Below, piece by piece: positions 24,444-32,157 of a DNA stretch of 45,882 nucleotides. Below the pieces are notes generated by a model. The model saw only the letters and a program-made list of their open reading frames with translations. It had not been told where the DNA came from and did no database searches. Within the stretch, counting starts at the first letter, position 1. Every line of letters begins with the position of its first letter. This DNA is from Blastococcus sp. (GTDB taxonomy: Bacteria; Actinomycetota; Actinomycetes; Mycobacteriales; Geodermatophilaceae), in NCBI GenBank assembly GCA_025465355.1, contig JAODNN010000163.1:1-45882 (forward strand). Reading direction: 5' to 3'. The translations under genes were made by a program, and so were the position numbers.

Positions 24444-25010
24444 GTGGTCCAGGATCCGCCCGCCGCCGCACCCGGCAGCGCGATCCGTGTTGTTCGGCAA
24501 CGTCGCCGGATGACCCTGCGGGTGCTGAGCGAGCGGACCGGGCTGTCCGAGAGCTTCCTGAGCCAGTTGGAGCGTGGCTTGACCGAGGCGAGCGTGGCTT
24601 CGATCAGACGGATCGCGGACGCGCTCGACCTGCTGGTGACCGATCTCTTCCGCATGCCGGACGACCCGTCGCCCCGCGTGCTGGTCAAAGCCGATCGGCC
24701 GCACATGTGTTTCGGCGAGGGCGCCACCAAGTACCTGCTGACGTCACGGGCGCCCACACGCAACGTCGAGGTCCTGCAAGCCACGATCGAGGTGGGTGGA
24801 TCAACCGGAACCCAGGCGTATGCGCACGGCGATTCCGACGAACTCCTCATCGTTTCCACCGGCGAAGTGCAGCTCGAACTCGGCGACGAGGTGTTCCGTC
24901 TCGAGGTCGGCGATTCGATCTTCTACCCCAGTTCCAGGCATCACCGGGTGATCAATGCAGGTGCCGATGCGTGCGAGCTGATCTGGGTCATCAGCCCACC
25001 CAGCTACTGA
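24444..25010 (+). CDS. XRE family transcriptional regulator with cupin sensor domain
   Basis: Regulator of 188 residues and the first gene of the plus-strand cluster. The HTH is at about residues 12-66 (AIRVVRQRRRMTLRVLSERTG, SESFLSQLERGLTEASVASI). The cupin is at about 100-185 (YAHGDSDELLIVSTGEVQLEL, HHRVINAG, WVISPP). Its cupin is closer to that of the polyamine-operon regulator (shared KYLL, HGD..E.LIV and W.ISPP) than to its divergent neighbour. The start is GTG 24444 with GGAAGGAC eight bases upstream. It precedes the monooxygenase by 90 bases. Confidence 0.87.
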   Translation: MVQDPPAAAPGSAIRVVRQRRRMTLRVLSERTGLSESFLSQLERGLTEASVASIRRIADALDLLVTDLFRMPDDPSPRVLVKADRPHMCFGEGATKYLLTSRAPTRNVEVLQATIEVGGSTGTQAYAHGDSDELLIVSTGEVQLELGDEVFRLEVGDSIFYPSSRHHRVINAGADACELIWVISPPSY

Positions 25011-25100
25011 CGTTTCCCGGGTCGAAAGCGACCGCAACCGCCGTCCGGTCGACGGGCGATCGTGCTCTTTCTTCCGTTCCACCACACATGGAGAGGCCTC

Positions 25101-26249
25101 ATGGCAAAAAAGACAGTTGCTATCGCCGGTGCCGGCATTGCCGGGTTCGCGGCCGCGGCCGCCCTGGCTCAGCACGATTTCGAGGTGCGGATCTACGAGC
25201 GGTCGGAAGAGCCGCGTGAGTTCGGCGCGGGCATCTACCTGAAGGAGAACAGCCTGGCAGTCCTGGACGCCCTGGGCGTCGGCGGCCAACTGGCCGAGTC
25301 AGGGGTGCGCTTGCGCGCCGCCATGATCCACGACGAGACCGGCAAGACCATCGTCAGACGGACCCTGGACAAGGAACGGCTCCTCATCGCGCTCCGCTCC
25401 GAGCTGCACTCCGTACTGCGCGCGGCCGCCCTGGCCGCCGGTGCGGAGCTCGTGACCGGCCGTGAGGCCGCGTCCGCCGATCCTTCCGGTGTGCTGCACA
25501 TGTCCGACGGCGAGGAGGTCAAGGCCGACCTGGTGGTGGCTGCAGACGGCGTGAATTCACGAATCCGTGAATCGCTGAAGTTGACCCGCTTGTTCGCTCT
25601 GCTCGGGGACGGCGCCACCCGCGTGATCATCCCGCGGGAGGAGGAGGCCTACGCAAACGAGTACTGGAACGGTTCGCTGCGGGTCGGAGTGGCGCCGTGC
25701 AGCGAGGATTACACGTACGCCTTCATCATCGGCCCTGAGCGCGACCGGCGAGCGACTGCGCTTCCCCTGGACCGGGCCTACTGGGCCGAGGCGTTCCCGG
25801 CTATCGCCAGCGTGTTCGAGAGGGTGGGCGACGGCGACGGCGTGCACCACACGCATTCGATCGTGATCTGCAAGGAGCTCGCGGCCGGCAATGTCGCGGT
25901 GATCGGCGACGCCGCACACGCCCAGCCGCCGAACTTCGGACAGGGCGCGGGTCTGGCGATCGACACCTCCTGGGAGATGGCCGAGACCCTTGCCGGGGCC
26001 ACCGACATCGCCCAGGGCCTGCAGGCGTGGCAGGACAAGGTCCGCCGGCGGGTCACGACGGTCCAGGCGCTGACGACCGCCTACGACATTGCGCAGTACA
26101 AGTGCCCCAAGCCGTTGGCACCGTTGCGCTCTCGGCTGTTCGAGCTCCTCGGTAGCGTGCCCACCACCGCGCACCAGTGGGAGTTCTGGTGGCGCGGCGG
26201 AGTGGCCGCTCCTCAGCCCGCCATCCCGTGGACCGAGGTCGCCGGATGA
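25101..26249 (+). CDS. FAD-dependent aromatic-ring-type monooxygenase
   Basis: Class A flavoprotein monooxygenase of 382 residues, soluble, NAD(P)H-dependent by family. The Rossmann GAGIAG is at residues 10-15, ending the first strand with an acidic YERSEE. The conserved DG motif lies in VVAADGVNSRIR. The GD motif is GDAAHAQPPNFGQGAGLAIDTSWEMAETL. The substrate class includes hydroxybenzoates, hydroxynicotinate and urate-like rings and cannot be told here. ATG 25101 has GGAGAGG seven bases before it. The stop overlaps the amidohydrolase start (ATGA), so hydroxylation and hydrolysis are likely successive steps. Confidence 0.87.
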   Translation: MAKKTVAIAGAGIAGFAAAAALAQHDFEVRIYERSEEPREFGAGIYLKENSLAVLDALGVGGQLAESGVRLRAAMIHDETGKTIVRRTLDKERLLIALRSELHSVLRAAALAAGAELVTGREAASADPSGVLHMSDGEEVKADLVVAADGVNSRIRESLKLTRLFALLGDGATRVIIPREEEAYANEYWNGSLRVGVAPCSEDYTYAFIIGPERDRRATALPLDRAYWAEAFPAIASVFERVGDGDGVHHTHSIVICKELAAGNVAVIGDAAHAQPPNFGQGAGLAIDTSWEMAETLAGATDIAQGLQAWQDKVRRRVTTVQALTTAYDIAQYKCPKPLAPLRSRLFELLGSVPTTAHQWEFWWRGGVAAPQPAIPWTEVAG

Positions 26250-27835
26250 GCCCCGCGGCCCGTGCCGAGACGGTCTTCGTCAACGGCAACTTCCTCACCA
26301 TGGACGCGGACAGGTCGCGGGTGTCCGCGCTAGCGGTCACCGGAGACCGGATCGTGTCCGTCGGGGCAGAGGCAGAGGCGTTGGGCGAGCACCCGGCCAC
26401 GACCATCGTCGACGTGCAGGGACGGACGGTGGTCCCCGGGCTGATCGACGCGCACGCCCACATCGAGCTGATGACGTACTCGCGGAACTTCTTCGGCGAC
26501 GTCCGCGAACTGGACGCCGACGTGATCCTGGCTCAACTCGGGCGGCAGGTCGCCGAGGCGCCCGCGGGAACCTGGATCGTGCTCCAGGGCACGTTCGGCC
26601 AGGGGTTCCCGACGCTCTCCCAGCTGGACGCGGTTGCTCCTGACCACCCGGTGGCCATCCGCTGGTCCATGCACAAGTACCAGCTGAATTCGGCGGCCAT
26701 GCGAGTCAGCGGCATCTCCAGCCGGACGGTTGCGCCGCCGGGGAGCCGGATCCAGCGGGACAGCAGCGGCCGACCGACCGGTGTCCTGGAGGAGGGGTGG
26801 GACCTGCTGGCATGGGAGGCGCCGGTATCGGCCATCCTCGCGCCGCTGCTCGAGCAGACGCTGCGCGAACACTTTCTCGCCAACGGGGTCACGACCGTCA
26901 ACGAGGTCGCGGCGAGCGCCGCCGGCGTCCGCGCGTTCAGGCATCTGGCCGGCCAACGCACCATTCCCAGGATCGGACTCGCCCTGACCTGCGGCCCGGG
27001 CCATCAGGCGCTCACCTCGGCGGAGCAGCTGCCCGCCCTGGGCATCGAGACGGGCTTCGGTGATGACTGGTGCCAGATCCAGGGTCTGAAGATCTTTCTC
27101 GACGGTGGGCGTGACGGGGCGTTGCGTTCCTCGGGCCTGAGCGGGCCGGCGGACGGCTGGGGACTGCTGAGCCGGACACCCCAGACGCTCGCTCAGGAGG
27201 TGACGGTCGCGGTGGAGGGCGGTGTCCAGGTCTGGGTGCACGCCATCGGCGACCTCGCGCAGGAGATCGCGGTCTCCGCCGTGGAGCAGGCAGTGCGGGC
27301 CAATCCGGGAACACCCCATCGGACACGGATCGAGCACCTCACCAACGAGATGTATGCGCCGGAACGGCTGCACCGACTGCTGGCCGCCGGCGGCATCGCG
27401 GTGCCGAACCCGGGGCTGATCGTGGCCGAACCGAGTGATCCCGGGGACCGACTCCCCCCAGGGGTCCCGAAATATGCCTTGCGAACGTTGTTGGACGCCG
27501 GCGGAATCGTCCCCGGAAATTCCGACACGTCCGGGGCGCAGCCGTTCACGTGCAATCCGTGGTACGTCATGGGCTGCATGCTGACGAGGCAGAACAAGCA
27601 TGGCGTGGTTCTCGACCCCGCCGAAGCATTGACGGTGGATGAGGCCCTCTCCTCCTTTACGCGGGACGCGGCATACGCGACCAGCCAGGAGAGATCACGC
27701 GGAACTCTCGAACCGGGAAAGCTCGCGGACTTCGTCGTCATCGACCAGGACCCCTACGCGGACGGGGTCGACATTGCGTCGACACGAGCACTGGCCACCG
27801 TGGTCGGTGGTCACGTGTTGCACGGAAGCGTTTGA
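26246..27835 (+). CDS. Amidohydrolase family 3 protein (YtcJ/NfdA-like)
   Basis: Metal-dependent hydrolase of 529 residues. The metal-binding H-x-H is H70-A-H72 in GLIDAHAH. Later ligands are in QGLKIFLDGG, WVHAIGDLA, TRIEHL and the aspartate of PGNSDTSG. A C-terminal composite beta domain (RGTLEPGKLADFVVIDQDP) is typical. Characterised relatives cleave N-substituted formamides or cyclic amides, which is notable beside two formamidase genes, but the substrate here is unknown. The start ATG overlaps the monooxygenase stop by four bases. It is followed after 62 bases by the ABC binding protein. Confidence 0.88.
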   Translation: MSPAARAETVFVNGNFLTMDADRSRVSALAVTGDRIVSVGAEAEALGEHPATTIVDVQGRTVVPGLIDAHAHIELMTYSRNFFGDVRELDADVILAQLGRQVAEAPAGTWIVLQGTFGQGFPTLSQLDAVAPDHPVAIRWSMHKYQLNSAAMRVSGISSRTVAPPGSRIQRDSSGRPTGVLEEGWDLLAWEAPVSAILAPLLEQTLREHFLANGVTTVNEVAASAAGVRAFRHLAGQRTIPRIGLALTCGPGHQALTSAEQLPALGIETGFGDDWCQIQGLKIFLDGGRDGALRSSGLSGPADGWGLLSRTPQTLAQEVTVAVEGGVQVWVHAIGDLAQEIAVSAVEQAVRANPGTPHRTRIEHLTNEMYAPERLHRLLAAGGIAVPNPGLIVAEPSDPGDRLPPGVPKYALRTLLDAGGIVPGNSDTSGAQPFTCNPWYVMGCMLTRQNKHGVVLDPAEALTVDEALSSFTRDAAYATSQERSRGTLEPGKLADFVVIDQDPYADGVDIASTRALATVVGGHVLHGSV

Positions 27836-27897
27836 CAGGCAGTCGGCCTGGTGCTGCTCGGAACATCCCATTCACCCTCTTAGAAGGAAGACGGCAC

Positions 27898-28827
27898 ATG
27901 AATCTCGTAGGAAAGGTCGGCCTGCGCCGCTCCGCAGCGATTTCCCTGGCCGCGGTCATCGCCCTGGGCGTGGCTGCGTGCGGTTCCAGTGACTCCGGAA
28001 GCGGTTCGGATCAGGCCTCCGCCGGCACGGCGAGCAAGGGGAGCGGGGCGTCGAGCCAGCTCCACGACGAACTTCCGTCGGATCTGCGCAACGCGTCGAG
28101 CATCGTGGTCGGATCCGTCTCCGACTACCCGCCGCTCGGCTACATGGACAACGGTCATCTCGCCGGGCTGAACATCGATCTGCTCAACAAGATGGCGGAT
28201 GTCCTCGGCACGAAGTTCGAGATGCAGAACACGTCGTTCGACTCGCTGGTGCCGAGCCTGAAGAGCGGCCGCATCTCGATCGCCTCAGGCGGGACGAGCG
28301 ACACGAGCGAGAACGAGGCAGTAGGCATCCTCGTCGACTACATGTACGCGTCCGCGCAGCTGGCCGTTCCTGCGGACAACCCCGACAACATCCAGAGCCT
28401 GGCCGATGCGTGCGGGAAGACAGTGGCGACGCTTGCCGGGAGCTCCACCTACATGGGCTCCGTGCAGTCCGCGTCCAAGGACTGCACCGACGCCGGGAAG
28501 AGCCCGATCAAAATGACCACGTTCTCGAGCGTCGACACCGCGCTGTTGGCGGTCAGCTCGGGACGCGCGGACGCGATCTTCAACTCGTCGTTCATCCTGG
28601 CGTACGACATCCAGCAGGGCATCAAGATCAAGATCGTCGGCCCGCTGCTCAACAGCGTTCCCATCGGATTCCACGTGTCGAAGTCGGACACGGAGCTCGC
28701 GACCGCCCTCAAGGATGCGCTGCAGAAGCTGATCGACAACGGCGAGTACGCCAAGTTGCTGGCGAAGTACGGACTGGAGAAGTCGGCGATCAAGGCTGCT
28801 GCGATCAACGCCGCCAAGAGTCAGTAG
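27898..28827 (+). CDS. ABC transporter substrate-binding lipoprotein (amino-acid/family 3 type)
   Basis: Lipid-anchored receptor of 309 residues. The signal peptide has basic GLRRS, the hydrophobic AAISLAAVIALGV and lipobox VAAC with Cys at residue 28. A glycine/serine-rich linker precedes the type II periplasmic-binding fold. Fold blocks are YPPLGYMDNGHLAGLNIDLLNKMADVLG and FDSLVPSLKSGRISIASGGTSDT. The last helix is LQKLIDNGEYAKLLAKYGL. The pattern matches polar amino-acid receptors (HisJ/GlnH/FliY type). The ligand is probably an amino acid-like or small polar compound processed by the upstream enzymes. The start ATG 27898 follows AGAAGGAAG. Confidence 0.9.
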   Translation: MNLVGKVGLRRSAAISLAAVIALGVAACGSSDSGSGSDQASAGTASKGSGASSQLHDELPSDLRNASSIVVGSVSDYPPLGYMDNGHLAGLNIDLLNKMADVLGTKFEMQNTSFDSLVPSLKSGRISIASGGTSDTSENEAVGILVDYMYASAQLAVPADNPDNIQSLADACGKTVATLAGSSTYMGSVQSASKDCTDAGKSPIKMTTFSSVDTALLAVSSGRADAIFNSSFILAYDIQQGIKIKIVGPLLNSVPIGFHVSKSDTELATALKDALQKLIDNGEYAKLLAKYGLEKSAIKAAAINAAKSQ

Positions 28828-28860
28828 CCGAGCGCATTCACCCGAACGTCCCTACAGGTC

Positions 28861-28893
28861 GGTGGGCTGCCGTCCGGTTGCCGGCAGCCCACC
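28861..28893 (+). terminator. Intra-operon hairpin between binding-protein and permease genes
   Basis: GGTGGGCTGCCG (28861-28872) and CGGCAGCCCACC (28882-28893) form a perfect 12-base-pair stem with a 9-base loop, between the binding-protein stop and the permease ribosome binding site. Such hairpins are known to keep receptor mRNA more abundant than permease mRNA. Confidence 0.65.
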
Positions 28894-28924
28894 GCACCAG
28901 CCCTGACTGCTAGGAGGCCCAGCC

Positions 28925-29911
28925 ATGGTTGGCAGAAGCATGGAGTTGCGGTCGGAGACGCCCGCCTCCGGTGCGAGTAGCAACGCGGGCGTCGTCCCCG
29001 GCCGGCTGGCGAGGTTCGTGCGCTCGCAGTCGCCGTTGCATTGGTTGCTGTCGCTCATCGTTCTCGTCGTCGCCATCGAGTTGATCAGGTCGGTGAGCAC
29101 GAATGAGAATTTTGAGTGGGGGGTCGTGGGTGACTACCTGTTCTCACACTCCATCCTCATGGGGTTGCTCAGAACGCTGGAACTGACCGTCATCGCGGAG
29201 TTCGTCGGTTATGTGCTCGGAGCCCTCCTGGCCATCATGCGGCTTTCGGGCGCGCCGCTCGCCGTCGCGGCGAGCTGGTTCTACGTCTGGTTCTTCCGAG
29301 GCACTCCACTGCTGGTCCAGTTGATCTTCTGGTACAACCTCGGTGCTCTGTACCGGCACATCAGCTTGAATATCCCGTTCGGTCCCGCCCTGTTCAGTGC
29401 CGATGCGAACTCTGTTATCACCCCCTTCACCGCGGCCATTTTGGGGCTCGGTCTGAACTCGGCCGCATACATGGCCGAGATCTTCCGGTCGGGCATTCAG
29501 TCGATACACCACGGCCAGAGCGAAGCCGCTCTGGCGTTGGGAATGTCCCGGAAGCAGATGCTCCGTCACGTCATCATGCCCCAGGCGATGCGCGTGATCA
29601 TCCCGCCTGCCAGCAATGAGCTCATCGGCATGCTGAAGTACTCGGCGCTGGTCAGCGTGCTTGCCTACCAGGACCTGCTGTACTCAGCGCAGATCATCTA
29701 CAACAGGACCTATCAGACGATTCCGCTGCTGATCGTCGTGAGCATCTGGTACATCGTCGTGACCACGGTGCTGACGATCGGCCAGTCGTATGTCGAACGG
29801 CACTTCTCGCGAGGCATACGACAGAGTCGGCAACGCAGATCCGTCTCCAGGGGAGCCGGTACCTCCACCGACCGACCGGCCGCGCCCGCGACCGCGGCGC
29901 CCATCACCTGA
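28925..29911 (+). CDS. Polar amino acid ABC transporter permease (HisM/GlnP type)
   Basis: Membrane permease of 328 residues. A cytosolic N-terminal lead of about 35 residues is followed by a first helix (LHWLLSLIVLVVAIELI). The HisM-type core includes MGLLRTLELTVIAEFVGYVLGALLAIMRLS, WFYVWFFRGTPLLVQLIFWYNL and the EAA loop SEAALALGMSRKQMLRHVIMPQAMRVIIPP. A serine/arginine-rich tail extends beyond the last helix. A homodimer would serve both permease positions, as only one permease gene is present. AGGAGG precedes the ATG. Confidence 0.92.
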   Translation: MVGRSMELRSETPASGASSNAGVVPGRLARFVRSQSPLHWLLSLIVLVVAIELIRSVSTNENFEWGVVGDYLFSHSILMGLLRTLELTVIAEFVGYVLGALLAIMRLSGAPLAVAASWFYVWFFRGTPLLVQLIFWYNLGALYRHISLNIPFGPALFSADANSVITPFTAAILGLGLNSAAYMAEIFRSGIQSIHHGQSEAALALGMSRKQMLRHVIMPQAMRVIIPPASNELIGMLKYSALVSVLAYQDLLYSAQIIYNRTYQTIPLLIVVSIWYIVVTTVLTIGQSYVERHFSRGIRQSRQRRSVSRGAGTSTDRPAAPATAAPIT

Positions 29912-29926
29912 GTGCAGGAGGAATCA

Positions 29927-30730
29927 GTGAAGGACATGGTCGTCATCGACGGACTCGTCAAGCGCTTCGGCCGGAAAGAGGTGCTGCACGGCCTCGATCT
30001 GGAGGTCGCCGCCGGCGAGGTGGTGTGTCTCATCGGCCCCTCCGGCTCGGGGAAGAGCACGCTGCTGCGGTGCGTGAACCAGTTGGAACGCCCTGACGGA
30101 GGGACGGTCCGGGTTGCGGGAGAGTTCGTGGGCATGGCCCAGGGGCGCCGCGGTCAGCTCATCCCCGGGCGGGAGAGCGATCTGTGCCGTCAGCGCACGG
30201 ACATCGGCATGGTCTTCCAGAGCTTCAACCTGTTCCCGCACATGACCGCGCTGCACAACGTGATGCTGGCTCCCCGCCGGGTTCGTCGGCAGAGCGAGGC
30301 CCAGGTGGTGGACATGGCCCAGCGTCTGCTCGCGAAGGTGGGTCTGGCCGACTTCGGGGACGCCTACCCCGTGCAGCTGTCCGGCGGTCAGCAGCAGCGG
30401 GTGGCGATCGCCCGTGCTCTGGCGATGCAGCCGAAAGTCATGCTCTTCGACGAGCCCACGAGCGCCCTCGACCCCGAATTGGTCGGCGAGGTCCTCGACG
30501 TCATCCGGTCGCTGGCGGGTGACGGCATGACCATGGTCGTGGCGACGCACGAGCTGGCGTTCGCACGCGAGGTCGCGGACCGGGTGGTCTTCATGGACGG
30601 GGGCGTCATCGTCGAGCAGGGGCCACCGTCCGACGTGCTGGTGCGTCCCCGTGAGGGGCGGACGCGTGAGTTCCTGAGCAGGTTCCTGGGCGTACCGACC
30701 GGGGCGCTCGGCGAACCGGCCTCGGCGTGA
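29927..30730 (+). CDS. Polar amino acid ABC transporter ATP-binding protein (GlnQ/HisP type)
   Basis: ATPase of 267 residues completing the importer. Walker A is GPSGSGKST, the Q-loop is [18 protein letters not shown], the signature is [15 protein letters not shown], Walker B is [15 protein letters not shown], and the switch is [15 protein letters not shown]. This is the PAAT ATPase pattern. An insert ([21 protein letters not shown]) between Walker A and the Q-loop is seen in some HisP members. The start is GTG 29927 with AGGAGG five bases upstream; ATG 29936 is an alternative. It converges on mocR with a 21-base gap. Confidence 0.92.
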   Translation: MKDMVVIDGLVKRFGRKEVLHGLDLEVAAGEVVCLIGPSGSGKSTLLRCVNQLERPDGGTVRVAGEFVGMAQGRRGQLIPGRESDLCRQRTDIGMVFQSFNLFPHMTALHNVMLAPRRVRRQSEAQVVDMAQRLLAKVGLADFGDAYPVQLSGGQQQRVAIARALAMQPKVMLFDEPTSALDPELVGEVLDVIRSLAGDGMTMVVATHELAFAREVADRVVFMDGGVIVEQGPPSDVLVRPREGRTREFLSRFLGVPTGALGEPASA

Positions 30731-30751
30731 GTGCGCCGGGCCGGCGGCCGG

Positions 30752-32098
30752 TCACCGGATGATCGAGGGGATCCCCGGCCGGCAGGCTGCGGCGATCTGG
30801 TCGATGACCGACTGCTCCTCGGTTCCGAGGAGGCCGACGGTCACGCGCACGTGCCGCTGCTGATCCGGGAGGACGGCGAAGGGAGCGCCCGGGGCGACGC
30901 CGACGCCTTGACTGGCCAGCCGCACGACGGCGGCGTTCTCGTCGTCGACCGGGACCCACAGGTTGAGGCCGTCGCTCCCGGCAACGCGGATGCCATGTTC
31001 TGCGAGGCGTTGCACCGCCGCGCTGCGACGCCGGGCGTACTCGCGGCGGGCATGGTCCAGCTGGTCGATGGTGCGCGGATCGGTGAGCAGGTGCAGGAGG
31101 ATGCGCTGCAGGAGCCGGCTGCTCCACCCCTGGCCGAGGTGCCGGCGGGCGGTGAGCTCGGCGATAAGGGCGGATGGCCCGCTGACCGCCGCCAGGCGGA
31201 GGTCGGGGCCGTGCGACTTCGAGAAGCTGCGTACATGCAGGGTGCGGTCGGGCAGCCATCGACCGACGCTGATGGCCGGGTCATGCGCGATCGCTCCTGC
31301 CGAGTCGTCCTCCACCACCACGGCGTCGCTCCCGGACAGCACCTGCGCGACCTCCCGGGCCCGGTGCTCCGTCATGGAGACGCCGGTCGGATTCTGCGCG
31401 CGCGGTTGCAGGACGACCGCCGCCACAGGGGACTGGAGCGCGGCGGTCAGCGCCGGCAGGTCGAGCCCGGCCTCATCCACCGGGATGCCGACGGCCTCGA
31501 CGCCGAGCGCATCGAGGAGGTCGAGCAGGGGTGGAAAGCCGGGGTGCTCGACGGCCACCCGATCGCCGAAGCGCATGGTCGTCCGGGCGATCAGCTCGAT
31601 CGCGTCCATCGCTCCGTCGGTGATCGTGAAGGCGGCCGCGGGGTAGGGCCAGTCGTCGGCGAGGACGTCGACGAGCTCTGGCAGCACGGGGTCGTCGAGG
31701 TAGCTGCTCGGCGTTCCGGCGGTGGTGAGGCTGCGCAGGGCCGGTCGCAGGTCCGGTAGGAGTCGGGAGTCGGGTACGCCGGTGGAGAGGTCCAGACGGA
31801 ACTCCGAGGTGTGCTGCAGTGCTCGCCGGTACCGCCCGGTGCCGATCGCACCGACGTCGGTCACGGTGGTGCCGCGGCGCCCCTCGGTGCGGATCGTCCC
31901 CGAACGGGCGAGCAGGGACCAGGCGGCGCTGACCGTGGTGGGTGAGAGGCCGAGCTGAGTGGCGATCGTGCGGATCGGTGGCAACCGGGTACCCGGCGGC
32001 AGGACGCCCTCGCGGATCGCGGCGGTCACCGCTGTGACGAGCCCCCGCGCGGTGGGCTCGGGCATGCGCTGCTCGAGGACGCTCAACAGGTCTCGCAT
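30752..32098 (-). CDS. MocR family regulator (GntR HTH fused to aminotransferase-like domain)
   Basis: PLP-dependent transcriptional regulator of 448 residues. The winged HTH is at about residues 15-80 (LPPGTRLPPIRTIATQLGLSPTTVSAAW). The fold-type I aminotransferase-like domain runs from about 105 to the end. The PLP lysine is K294 in RSFSKSHGPDLR, with RAQNPTGVSM and YLDDPVLPELVDVLADD as other landmarks. MocR proteins such as GabR and TauR sense amino compounds through PLP and control nearby aminotransferase/dehydrogenase genes. This one diverges from exactly such a pair. The ATG at 32098 has no ribosome binding site and lies six bases after a -10-like TACGGT, so the mRNA is probably leaderless. 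Confidence 0.9.
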   Translation of the reverse strand: MRDLLSVLEQRMPEPTARGLVTAVTAAIREGVLPPGTRLPPIRTIATQLGLSPTTVSAAWSLLARSGTIRTEGRRGTTVTDVGAIGTGRYRRALQHTSEFRLDLSTGVPDSRLLPDLRPALRSLTTAGTPSSYLDDPVLPELVDVLADDWPYPAAAFTITDGAMDAIELIARTTMRFGDRVAVEHPGFPPLLDLLDALGVEAVGIPVDEAGLDLPALTAALQSPVAAVVLQPRAQNPTGVSMTEHRAREVAQVLSGSDAVVVEDDSAGAIAHDPAISVGRWLPDRTLHVRSFSKSHGPDLRLAAVSGPSALIAELTARRHLGQGWSSRLLQRILLHLLTDPRTIDQLDHARREYARRRSAAVQRLAEHGIRVAGSDGLNLWVPVDDENAAVVRLASQGVGVAPGAPFAVLPDQQRHVRVTVGLLGTEEQSVIDQIAAACRPGIPSIIR

Positions 32099-32157
32099 TT
32101 ATGTACCGTAACAATCGCATCTTTGATGTACCCGTGCCTGGCACGTACGGTGCGATC
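32099..32157. promoter_or_regulatory. Bidirectional leaderless promoter and candidate MocR operator
   Basis: The 59-base gap carries TACGGT followed by six bases and the ATG in both directions: 32110-32105 for mocR and 32146-32151 for the dehydrogenase. The plus-strand -10 has TTGATG (32123-32128) 17 bases upstream. ATGTACC occurs twice in direct orientation (32101-32107 and 32126-32132), 25 bases apart, as expected for MocR dimers that bind direct repeats. Neither gene has a Shine-Dalgarno. The operator role is inference. Confidence 0.6.
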
